The notes beneath the pieces are model-generated. The model was not told where the DNA came from and did not search any database. It worked only from the letters and a program-made list of their open reading frames with translations. DNA of 64,000 nt from Brachionus manjavacas. Taxonomy: Eukaryota > Rotifera > Eurotatoria > Ploima > Brachionidae. The position numbers and the translations under genes are program-made. The first letter of the stretch is position 1, and the number at the start of each line of letters is the position of its first letter. This document shows positions 34,009 through 44,870 of the stretch, one piece after another. The stretch is from contig JAHQIY010000005.1 of the NCBI GenBank assembly GCA_019054805.1, positions 186,001 through 250,000 of the forward strand, written 5' to 3'.

Positions 34009-37000
34009 ATGCATCGTCAAAATCCAAACATTTTTAGGGGCACTCCCTTTTTTAGGAACAAAACAAATCGCTCCAAAAACTGGCTTCACATGCCTGAAGC
34101 TGTCAAAACCAAAGCAACCTCTAATCCTTACTCAACATCAAAATCAAACTTGGTTCAACAGTCCATAGCATCATCTAATAAACTAGACGAACTGCTCAAA
34201 AAATGCCAACAAATTGGATCTTCGGCATCCAGCGCTCAAATCTCGACATCAAAACCAAAACCTTTCTCAATTCCAGCCCAGAACGCTCCTGCACACAACA
34301 ATTTTACAAAAATCAGCAACTGTATTCTTAAAAGATTGTCAAACAAAAATTTTGATTAAATTTTTTCTTTAGACAAATTGGTAAAACACATCAAATCGCC
34401 TAATCCGCAGAATCATGTACAAAAAATGTCTCTTAATGTCTACAAAAAGACATCTAGATTTAAACTGGTTAAGCCAAAGACTATAAAAATAAATTTAAAC
34501 AGCTTGATAAATCAAAGCATAGTCAATTTTAGCCCCAGTCGAACAAAATACAAAATTGCCAATAACTCGGTACAATGGCAAGCTGGGAAAAAAAATAGAT
34601 ATAGGCTGAGAAATATCAAAAGAATACTTCCAAGAATAGCGCTTAAAAACCGATTTAAGCTAATTAATAATCAACCAAGTCAACTTAATAAATACAAACT
34701 AATTAACTCAATTAATTTGCATCGTACACGAAATGAGACAAATAAAAAAATCATACTTGCTAAGTTTGTTTTTTACAAATTCTTAAGTCATCCATGCTAA
34801 GTTTAGAAATTATCCGTAGAAATTGTGTTCTGAAAAAAAATAGAATTTTATCTGAATTTTAAAGAAAAAACTTTCAGGGAATGATGAAAATTTAAAATAA
34901 AGTGTAAATTATTTTATTGATTTTTAAACTTTATTTTTATTCAAAAAATTAAATTTAAAATTTTTTTTTTAAAGACGAAAGGTTTTTTTACTTTTATTAT
35001 TTTCATGAAAAAAATATCTGTTTATTTTTTTTCAGAAAATTAAAATTTCAGAACACAGTTCATACGGGTGTTGATATTAAAGTTGCTAAAAGGTCAGCTA
35101 AATTGAAAGAAGATTTTTTTTCACAGAACACTTTCTTTATGTTCCATTTTTTAGCTTAAATTTTTTTTGGTAATTTTTTTAATCAAAATAAGAATGAAAC
35201 TACCATAACATAGATAATCTAAAAGAAGTCAATCTTGCAACACATAATTACCGAGCTAAAGCTTCTTCAGATCAAAAAAAAGAAATGAATAAATTAAAAA
35301 AAAGTAAAAGTATAATTAAAAAATAAAATAAAATAGATTAAGATAGAGGAAAATTAAAATTACACAATGGAGATGAGTATTCAATAATTCTTGATTCGAT
35401 GTTAAAGTATTTACTTATTTTATTTATTATCTCTTTTTTTCCTGAAACCTAAACTATGTAAACCTGAATGATCTAAAACTCTCATTATCATATATCTATT
35501 TTTTATTCCAGGTTATTAACTCTTACAAACTTTATTCATATTTTTATTTTTATTTTTTGATTTTATTTGACTTAACTTTTTTAATTTTTAATTTTACTTA
35601 ACTTAATTTTTTATTTTTTATTTTTATTCTTAAGGAGCTTTAGCTCGGTACAGTTAACAAATAAATAATAATAATAATATTTAAGTAAAGTTAAAGATGT
35701 ATTTTATATATTGGGACGATAAATCGGTAGATCACGGGAGAAGCCTTAAATGGGTATTCATAGAATACTATCAATCAATAGTTAAGATAAAAGATCAAAA
35801 AATTTATCACATTAAGTAATAATTAGTTAATGTGTTGATCAATAATTTTTTATTAATTTATCTTATATAAGAGAAAATAAAAAGATAATTTATCTGTGAT
35901 ATAAAATTTTGCTCCTATAACATTGTCTATCTAATAGGAGTCATATTCCAAAAATAATGCTCCCATGAATAGTTTCATTTTCGGTCGACAAGATTTTTAA
36001 TAAAATTGATAATTAAAATTGATCATTTTGAAAAATAAAGGTCTTATGTTATTAAATCAAGGATCCATTTTAACCCGTCATATCAATAAATAAATTGTCA
36101 AACGAAAATAAATAAAATCGTCATTTGGATAATTATATTTAAGATTTTAATTCACAAAAAGCTTAATTATTATTTTAATTTTAACTAATAGTTCTCTAAT
36201 CTACATCATACTCGAATCCCTAAACCAGGACTCTGCTCCGGACCCTGTTTAATTTTTAGATGACGTCATAATATTTTGAAATTGATTGAAAAGCTTGAAA
36301 TTGTTTTCATCCTTATAAAAAAATTAATAAAATTGAAAGAAAATTCTAACTTAATTCTCCTTAAATTTTTTTTGTCTACCAAGACTCAATTATTTTACCA
36401 AATTATTAATTAAGTAATTTATTTTCTATTCAAATAATTAATATGATCTATTGACAATCTCAACTTTCTTAATCATGAGAATTTTATAAAAAATCTAAAA
36501 ATTCTAAATGTTTAATTTAATCAATTTTTACATTCTTCTAGTTCTAATTAAAGTTTTAGAATTGACTTTTTAGCAAATTTGATAAGATTTTATCTTTTTT
36601 TAAAAATTGATGTTAAACTCAGCATATTTAAAAAAGCTCGGGTTTTAAATTAGAAACTTTTTTTTTAACAAAAATTTAAATCTCCAGTTGCCATTTTAAA
36701 AAGATCGAGGATTAAAATATTTTTAAAAATTTAGCAATTTGGTCAATCGGAGTAAATCAACCATCAATCGAACAATCAAAAAGTGTCAGACTCAATCTTC
36801 CAAAAAAAATACCATTCAAAACAAAATGAGCTTGAATAACAAGGCTGAGAAAAAATTCTGTTTGTTTTATAATAGATTTGGTAGATGCTCTCGAGGAAAT
36901 AGCTGTCCTTACATTCATGACCCTAAGCGGGTGTCATTGTGTCCAAGGTTTACTTTTAAATTTTTTATAAAAAAAAAGAATCAATTTTTTTTCAGATTTT

Positions 37001-37795
37001 TGCGCGGAACATGCCAAGTCAAAAATTGTCTTTTCTCACATGAAACTAGTCCTGAAAAAATTCCAGTATGTTCCTTTTTCGCTTCAGGTTGCTGTAATAG
37101 AGAAAATTGCCCGTATCAGCATATTTTTTATGGGAAAGATGCCAAATTTTGTATAAATTTTGCAAAAGGCTATTGTCCGCTGGGATCTAAGGTAATCAAT
37201 TTTTTAATCATGGTTGTGAGATGTTATTTTCCTTGATTCAGTGTGAAAACTTGCATTTGATCGAATGTCCGGAATTTGAAAAAGACAAAAATTGTCCCAG
37301 AGGCAAAAAGTGCCCGTTGTTACACCGAAAAAAAAAGCCTCATCAAAAGTCAGAGAAAAGTCAAAATGAAAATGAGACTCTTAGTTTCGTTCCTGATTTT
37401 AAGTCTAATGCCAGTGAAAACATCAAAATTTTTGAATCAAAAGGTTTGCTTTTAAAGTTAAAGTGATTGAATTAAGTTGAAATTTTTCTCAAAACTACCA
37501 GAATCAAAAACTGACTCGAATGAAACTTTTAAATTAAGACCATCATTTAATTTAAAAAAGCCAGAGAACAGTAAGTAAAAATGTAAATTTCATTAAAAAT
37601 TTATTGCTTTTTTGTTTTTAAAATAAAATGTTGAATAAAATTAATGTTATTTTTTAATTCATTTTTAATCTGAAAAAAAATAAATTCAAATTTTTAACCA
37701 AAATTTTCTTAACCAACTTGTACGCTTTTTTTTTCATTCCAGTTCGGAAAATTGAAGTTTATGATCAAATGCCAATTCCAAATCAAAATTTTTAG
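34009..37795 (+). CDS. ZC3H3: ZC3H3-like CCCH zinc finger protein, seven exons
   Basis: Related to ZC3H3, a nuclear CCCH protein linked in animals to mRNA 3'-end processing and export of polyadenylated RNA. Exons 34009-34321, 34373-34763, 36735-36947, 36996-37191, 37242-37443, 37502-37570 and 37743-37795 join in frame to 478 residues. The first half is basic, with YKLV-, RFKL- and RYRL-type repeats as in the family. Five CCCH fingers fill about 276-410: CLFYNRFGRC..C..H, CPRFLRGTC..C..H, CSFFASGC..C..H, CINFAKGYC..C..H and CPEFEKDKNC..C..H. The C-terminus has FKLRPSFNL, like the vertebrate protein. The junction of exons 2 and 3 is the weakest: the donor at 34764 (AA/GTTTGT) was chosen because it alone keeps the phase; otherwise the exon runs to a stop at 34800. 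AATAAA lies at 37837. Confidence 0.9.
34764..36734 (+). other. ZC3H3-like gene, long intron 2 with LINE tails
   Basis: AT-rich intron of 1971 nt. It holds a minus-strand LINE tail at 35240-35275 (ACCGAGCTAAAGCTTCTTCA) and a plus-strand LINE 3' end at 35395-35680. No other coding sequence was seen, but a small exon could be hidden here, given the uncertain exon 2 donor. Confidence 0.5.
35395..35680 (+). mobile_element. LINE 3'UTR and tail in intron
   Basis: TTTTTCCTGAAACCTAAACT matches the UTR at 20925, and GGAGCTTTAGCTCGGTAC followed by AAATAAATAATAATAATAAT is the family's hairpin and tail. Orientation is the same as the host gene. Confidence 0.75.
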
Positions 37796-37990
37796 TTTTA
37801 GATTTATATAAAAGATATTTATATCAATTTTTAAATAATAAATGACTGCACTTAATTAAACATAATAAAATATTTTAATTGATTATTTTTAAATATCATT
37901 TAAACCATAATTTGGATGCCTTAATGTGTATTTTAAAATTGTCTTTAGAGTTTTCAAATAAAGATTTTAGGAGAATTTTTTAAAGGTAAA
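37780..37990 (+). repeat. Dispersed AT-rich repeat at the 3' end of the ZC3H3-like gene
   Basis: TTTTAGATTTAT, TTATATCAATTTTT, TAATAAATGACT and, further on, CCATAATTTGGATGCC and GTTTTCAAATAAAGATTTTAG match 52265-52535 inside the opsin 2 intron. A further similar stretch is at 59331-59470 and there seems to reach back over sequence like the last ZC3H3 exon. Confidence 0.5.
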
Positions 37991-38407
37991 TAAGAAAAAA
38001 TAAATACCTACTTGGTACGTAAATTGATGAGAAAAACGATTTTTGACTTTTGATAAAAATGTTTTATAAAAAAATAAAAAGCTCAATATAAAGTTTTTAA
38101 TGCTTTATTTTAAATAATTGGTCTAATAATTAGATCAGTAACCCTTTTTTTAAATTACGAACGGAATCAATTCTTAAAAAAATAAAAGAAAAAATTTCAT
38201 ATTTTTTTTTTAATAATCATTTTTGTAACTATAAATTTTTTCATATTTTACTTCTCATACCTGGAGGTTAATTTTTAAATAATAAATAAACGAATTTATA
38301 TTTATTTATTAAGTTTATATTAAACTAATAAATAAAGATTTTTTTTAGATCAATTGGAATAATTTCTCAAAAAACAAAATTTACTTTAATCCTAGATTTA
38401 ACAAAAT

Positions 38408-38545
38408 TAATACGTAACTTGGGGCAAACGGGTTAAAATCGGTTAAATGGCTTGTTTTTGGCGTTAATGGGGTGAGTTTAAGGGATAAACGGGTGAAACC
38501 TTTTTACCCTTTAACCCCAGGAATTAACCCGGTTAAAGATCAGCA
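38408..38545. repeat. Island of GGTTAA/TTAACC words
   Basis: Unusually GC-rich patch with repeated CGGGTTAAA, CGGTTAAAT, GGGATAAACGGGTG, ACCCTTTAACCCC and TTAACCCGGTTAA. It looks like a transposon end built of one short word in both orientations. No partner end was found nearby. Confidence 0.5.
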
Positions 38546-40995
38546 CCTTGTTTATTGAAAGATGTTATGAATTTTTTTTGTTTAGATACTCTAGCTCAAG
38601 ATAAGTTAGCAGTCTAATTAGGTTTGTTAAAATAATATCCCCATTTTACAAAATTAGTTAATGCTATTATCTAAGCTAATTAATGCATCCATTACAGCGG
38701 GTGATGAATGCTTTGCTGTTTGGCTGGTGAACCCAATGATTTTCGACCATCTTTCATAGTTCTGATCCAAAAAGCTTCAAATCATTGTTCCAAGCATTAA
38801 ATTTAACCGCATGATGTTTCAAATTAAAGTAAAATCCGGTTTGAATCGAAAAACGTGTTCTAAAAGTGTCAAAGACTTTCAGAAATTCGAGGGTTTAATC
38901 AAGTTGTTGAGTAAAGCTGTTTCCTGTATAACTGTTATTTGATACAATGTACGATTTCGAAGTAGCATTTTATATTTTGATTCTAGACATTTTAATATCC
39001 TTTTAGATACTTTAAATTGTAATAAACTTTTACAGACTGAATTTTTTTTTTCAATTTAAAAGTTCATGTGTGCCTCTCAAACGCTAATTTAATTAAATAA
39101 CAATTTAAAAGATTAAAATAAATTTATTTTTAAAATGAGCTTTATAATATTGAATACTGAAAATTTAAAACCAGACCAGGCAACCAAATTTAATATCCGC
39201 TTTTGAAATATATAAGTTATAATATATATCTCAAAATCAAATTAAAAAAATAAATTATTAGTTTTAGATAGCCAGAAATTTGGTTTTAGCGCAAAATTGT
39301 TTGTTTTTTGTTAACTAAAACCTGATTTTTTTGCATTTTAATTTTTAAAATAAAATTAAAAAAAAGGATGACACTTATTTAAAATAGTGGTTTTACTGGG
39401 CTCTTAGAAATACAGATAATGGATGGTCGATTTAAGAAAGAGAAAAAAAAATAACAAAAAAGTTTTATTTTTATTATTAAAAAAACAATAAAAAAACAGG
39501 ATAAAATAAGAAAATTAATTAATAGGCTAATTTATGAAATCTGTAATTTTGATCGTTCTTTTTTGGTAAATCAAAAAAGCTAGACTCAATTTGATTAATA
39601 TTTGTAATTGTAACTGTAGTATCATCATTAAAAATTGACTATGCAATTGACTCCGGTGTTTCTTTGATTATAGATCTTACCATCTCCCGTTATTTTTCTT
39701 GATGTAATAAAGATAAGAGTAAGCTATTCACATGGATAAAAATTTGGATACTAAATACAAATATTCTAAATTCCTAAATACAAAGTTAAACCCAAATAAT
39801 TTTACACATCATTTACAATCGAATGACTTCTCTATTAGATTCAACAATTAAGAAAAAGAAGAAAAATTGATCTTTAATATTTAAAATTTTTTAACTTTCT
39901 TTTTAAATTATTTTTTTCAACAAAAAAAATTTAATCTCAATTTTTTTAATTTTTTTTTAAATTTGAAATGGCTTGTAGGTCTTTCCATTTTAGTAGTATT
40001 TTTGACTAGTTTTGAAAATTTTTATTTCTGTAAAAATGAGGATTAATATTATCTTCAAAAAATATCAAAAATAATGGGTGCCCAAATTTCAATTGAATAA
40101 AAAATCATGATTAATGCATCAGTTTATAGAGAATTTTTTCCTTTTAACACTAGATAATTTTTTCTGAAAATTTTTTCACAAGTTATTCCAAACATGTTTG
40201 GTCGAATATTTGCTTCACTCGATTATCATATGAAATAATTACATGGACTCAATAATTAAGAGTCTAATGATAAGTTTAACTCATCCAAAAAATTGCTCTG
40301 AAGAAAATTAATTGTAGCTCATATTAATCAGTAAAAACATCTATACCAAATCATGTTTCGAACTAGTATTCGAAGTTCCATTACCCTAGAGAACAAGAAC
40401 GCTTTAAGGTATGGGTCATTCATGAAACCAGACATGCAAACAAAAAAATGTCAAAATAATTAAAATATTCAAATATTTTTTTAACATTTTGAGACTTTGT
40501 TTATATAAAATAAAGCTGAAATTCAAAATGGTAAAACCATTAAAGTGAAAAAAAGTGATTTTTTTGGATTTTTTGGTAATAAGAATTGAAATATCTTTTT
40601 TTTAAATAAAAATTTATACTTGAGTTTAGAAAAAGTTCTTTCAGAATATATGTAATTTTAAAAAATATTTTAATTTTATTATTGAATACTTGGATCTGAT
40701 AGAACATAGCTTTTAAAAGTAAAGTAATTTTTAGACTCCTGGGATAGAATTTTTTTCGACTCTCCCAAAAGAAATGAAACTTAGGTTCAAAGAACGTTGT
40801 TTACGAATTTAAAGTCAAAAATTAATGGTTAAATTTCAGCTTTGAATTTCTGGAATTTAACCACGCAATGTTTTATTCAATTTTTTATTCATTTTAAGAG
40901 ATAAAATCGTTTTTTGAAAGATATTTAAAAATTTAAAAAATTTAAAATAAATTATTAATTAATTTTTGAAAAAAAATTAATTTTAATTAAATTCT
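38546..40995. other. Intergenic stretch, nothing recognised
   Basis: AT-rich. A GC-richer patch at 38690-38960 and another at 40185-40430 show no frame that I can assign. Confidence 0.45.
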
Positions 40996-40997
40996 AA

Positions 40998-41120
40998 AAC
41001 CGCCCGCCAAAATACTCACCGGATCTTTGGCCGCCCGTTTAATTTAAGACGATTGCTAAACGGGCTATAAAATAGCCCGCTAAATTCACTGTCACGGTTT
41101 TTAGGTCGGTTAACTGTCCT
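40998..41120. repeat. Island of CCGCCC/GGGC words
   Basis: ACCGCCCGCCAAA, GGCCGCCCGTTT, AAACGGGC, TAGCCCGCTAAA and GTCGGTTAAC follow each other within about 120 nt in otherwise very AT-rich DNA. The words occur in both orientations, as in subterminal regions of hAT-type elements. Confidence 0.5.
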
Positions 41121-41814
41121 TTTTTAAGCTCGATACTTCAAGTTTTCACCTAAATATTTAAAATTGTAAGAAATTTTTTAAAATGATTTTTTTTATTTAA
41201 AATTTGACTAAAATACAGAAAAAATAAAAAAAAATTAAAACTTTTCAATATGGTCACTTTGTTATTCTGACAACCCTCCATGTCATTGACCGATCGACCA
41301 TAAAAAATTTAATTTTTTTTATATTTTTTTAGAAAAATATTTTACTATATTTTGATTATTTACTATTTTTTAAGAAACTTCTTTTTACACTTTAAAATAT
41401 TTGATTTCAATTTGAATTATTTAAAAAAAATTTTCTTTATGTTATTTATTAAGGTGATGATGTCATATGTCAACAAGATAATTTTTTTTAATCAGTTGTA
41501 TTTTTAAAAGATGATCTGGTTAATATTGTAATTAAGTATTAATCACAAAAATTATATTGATAAAAACTTTTTTTATTTTTTATCAAGTCCATAAAATATA
41601 TGTACTAAATTTGGTCAAATTTGGTGAATATAAATATGCCTTTTTTATTTGCCAAATTCATATACATTCTTTTTTGAATCCACCAAGTCCAATTTTTTTG
41701 AGCTTTTACTCAACCCCATTCATAAGCGCCTTCAAACATCTAAAATCACAGCCTCATAGCTTCAACTCGTTGTGACAAACAAACTACTTTTTCAGACCAA
41801 AAAAAAATAATTGA

Positions 41815-42180
41815 AGTCCGTGTTGTGTTCGAAAATAAAGTGGCAAAATGCCGCTCCAAGCACTTCTTGTTAGGCAACGTTGACTGACTCCAGTGCCGTT
41901 ATTTAACCAATCTTTTTAGATGACTCTTCTAATCTAACTCTTTTTAAATTGTTCTTTATGAGATTACTTCCTTCCTTCGCAAAGTGTTTGACAATTTTCT
42001 ACTTGGTTTCGTGTGAAATCACTTCTTGGAGTCTTTTTGGTAAAGTCTCTCTCTCAGCTGCAAAAACTCCCATTTTTAATTTAATAAATAATGAAATTAG
42101 AGCCCTTGAAGAGCTCTTTAATCTGATATGAAACATATAACGTGAGCATTTTATGACGTTGCAAAATCGGTTTTACTTTT
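41815..42180 (-). pseudogene. Decayed coding-like sequence, family unknown
   Basis: GC-richer than its surroundings. Minus strand from about 42075: MGVFAAERETLPKRLQEVIS, a stop, KIVKHFAKEGSNLIKNNLKR, further stops, then KKCLERHFATLFSNTTR in another frame. The composition is protein-like but I do not recognise a family. The plus-strand frame at 41949-42131 is taken as a shadow. Confidence 0.3.
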
Positions 42181-42495
42181 TACCGATGACTTACGCATCA
42201 CCTATTAATTACTAAAATTAGCTTAATGGATTGAATTGTAAGTTTCATATTTGCATCAAATGAAGCAGCTAAGATGCTTTGAAACAAATATTTTAATTTT
42301 ATTTTATTTTACTTAAAAAAGTAAACCTTATTTTTTTTTTTTTCGTATAACAATTTAAACAATTTTTATAATTTTAATTACTGAATAGTAATTAAAACAG
42401 AATCAAATTATTATTAAAAAGCTTATTAGTAAAAAATTGTTGAAACATTTATGTTTAAAATTCCAAACTTTATTTTTCCATTGACTAATTGGGGG

Positions 42496-42674
42496 TCTAA
42501 TGGAATATGTGAACAATTTGTTCAAGAGTTCAAATTTATCAGAAAATAGTATTTTTTAATTTTTGTCTTTTTAAATTAATTAAATATTGTTTTTTGAATC
42601 TAAAATTCGCTGAATATTTTAATGATTATGTGACCAGAGATTATGTGAACAAAATGTTCACATATTCGACTAAT
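42496..42674. mobile_element. MITE, ~180 bp
   Basis: The left end TCTAATGGAATATGTGAACA and the right end (complement) ATTAGTCGAATATGTGAACA are near-identical inverted repeats of about 28 nt around an AT-rich centre. Confidence 0.65.
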
Positions 42675-43424
42675 TGTAAAAAAATTAAATTTTAAAAATT
42701 GTCGAAAAGCAAGATTTTGGATGAATCTATTAGCCCTTTTTACCTATACTATAAGCCTTTGTTCTATTCAATTTATTTTCAAGGTCTTTTTGTTAAATGA
42801 GAGCGGGATTTTATTTTTAATTTTAGGCTTTTATTATAGCTCTCAAAGTGTTTGTTATTGTGCGTACTAAAAGTAAGTAATGTTTGGCAAAAGTACCGAA
42901 ACTACAGTAGAGGACAATATAATTATGGAAATTACCTTCAAAATAATTATTGAAATTATATTCATTAAATTAATTTTATTTACTGTCACATAATTTTAGC
43001 AGCATTGTGATTAAATAATTAGAGATTACGTTTTAAATAGTACATTATAATTAAAAAAATTCAAATTTTGAATTTTAAAGGTTATCGATTCTCTATCATG
43101 AAAAAAATTCTAAAATAAAATTTAGATATTACTTAAACCAAAATTTACTCGCTATAGTGATTTTTTTAATTTTTAAGGACAATTTAAACTAAAAATTAAA
43201 TTCTTTCAATTTTTCTTGATATCAAAGCAAAGTGATAAATATTTTCCCAAATGTATGTTTTCTGTGATGTAAAATAGATTACTAGGATAAAGATATTTTG
43301 AAAAAATATCCTTAATCGGTGAAGAAATATTTAATTATATTATGACATTTATCCATCTAATCCTAATCATTATTCTTTTAAACTTAAAATTTTTTAATGA
43401 AATTTAGGAAAAGTAGTATAATTC

Positions 43425-43978
43425 GGCATATTGATGTTAATGATCTATTCAAAATATCATTTCAATACAGAGAGTTTATCTTTAGATATTAAAATTAATC
43501 TTTCAATTGATTTAAATAATCTTAATGTAACATCCTTTACACGTTTTGTATTTAAAAAAAAAAATAAAAAAATTTTCAGCACATTTTAAAAATCGATTTT
43601 TAAATTTAAATTTACAACTAATTTTTTGTAAAGTTTTTTTTAGTTTTTTTATTTCAAAAGTATTTGTGTCTAGCATTCAAAATAAGAACAAAATTCAAGT
43701 AAATTCCAAATGAGTAATTAAATGAAAAGATCGATCTTTTTTTTGAAATAAAAAATTTTAAAATAATTTTTAGAAAGAATCATTTTTTAAATTTAAATCT
43801 AAAAATCGCTTTTTAAAATGTGTTGAAAATTTTTTTAATTTTTTTTTTAAACCACAAAACGTGTAAAGGATGTTACATTAAGATTATTTAAATTAATTGA
43901 AAGATTAATTTTAATATCTAAAGATAAACTCTCTGTATTGAAAAGATATTTTGAATTGATCATCAACTTCAAGATGCC
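43425..43978. mobile_element. Large palindromic MITE, ~554 bp
   Basis: Arms of about 185 nt (43425-43610 and 43795-43978) are around 90% complementary by eye. Both arms contain AATACAGAGAGTTTATCTTT, AATCTTAATGTAACATCCTT and TACACGTTTTGT. The outer ends read GGCATATTGATGTTAATGAT and, on the complement, GGCATCTTGAAGTTGATGAT. There is no coding frame. Confidence 0.85.
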
Positions 43979-44099
43979 TAAAATTCACTGATTTTTTATG
44001 GTTTGGTATAATTTATTTTTGACAATAATAAACTATTACCAAAAATTTAGTAAAACATGCCTCCAGCAACTAAGAATTAAATAAATTTTCATGCATTCA

Positions 44100-44150
44100 A
44101 TTTTATTATTTATTTATTTATTTCTGCCGAGCTAAAATCCTTCAGATTTA
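44100..44150 (-). mobile_element. LINE tail, minus strand
   Basis: On the complement: ATCTGAAGGATTTTAGCTCG, GCAG and AAATAAATAAATAAAT. Same hairpin-plus-tail as at 21153-21205. Confidence 0.65.
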
Positions 44151-44464
44151 AAAAATAAAAAGTTGAATTGAAATGAGTAGTCACAGGTGATGCATGTTTT
44201 GGCAGTATTTCAGAAAAGAAAGAAGAAATGGTAAGGTTGCAATTTTTTTTCCAAAAATTCGATTAAAATGACATAATTGTGCTCATAAAAAAAAAAAAAA
44301 TAAAAAATTTGAATATAAAAGAGAACACAAATTGAATAATAATTATTGAAATTAAAAAACATTAACATTTTTATTAAATATTTTATTCAATTTTTTTTTT
44401 TTTTAGAAAACACTAAAACTTTGTCTTATTTATAAAATTTTATTTTTTCATTCTTTTCACTTTT

Positions 44465-44870
44465 TTTTACATCGCCTTTAAGGCGCTCTTTGAAATAAAT
44501 AAATAAATAAATTCCATAATTTTAAAAATATCACCCATAAAATAAAAAATAAGGTAATTGAACTGATAAGTAATTTATCTTTAAGTTTTTTTATATATTC
44601 CCATCAACGCTTAACATCACGAGTCCTTTAATGAACTTAAACTACAGAAAATCTCGAATCGACTCTTTGAGTTGACTGAGAAATTTGTTTAGGCACGACT
44701 GACTCATTTTGTTTCTTTGATTATCAGACTGAAGGTGGTTTGGAATCAAGAAATATCATGTATCCGATTTCATTTTGAAATTGCTTCCTTAATTTTTTTC
44801 TTTCTTTCCTGAAACGTTCAATGCTTACAAAGATAGCACCTGTCATTAGCCGATTGAATTTATGATTTTA
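44465..44870 (+). mobile_element. LINE 3' remnants
   Basis: 44473-44515 is a hairpin (CGCCTTTAAGGCG) followed by AAATAAATAAATAAATAAAT. 44615-44840 is a diverged copy of the LINE 3' end at 20720-20930: CTTAAACTACAGAAAATCTC, GACTCTTTGAGTTGACTGAG, GACTGACTCATTTTGTTTC, CCTGAAACGTTCAA. Confidence 0.6.
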
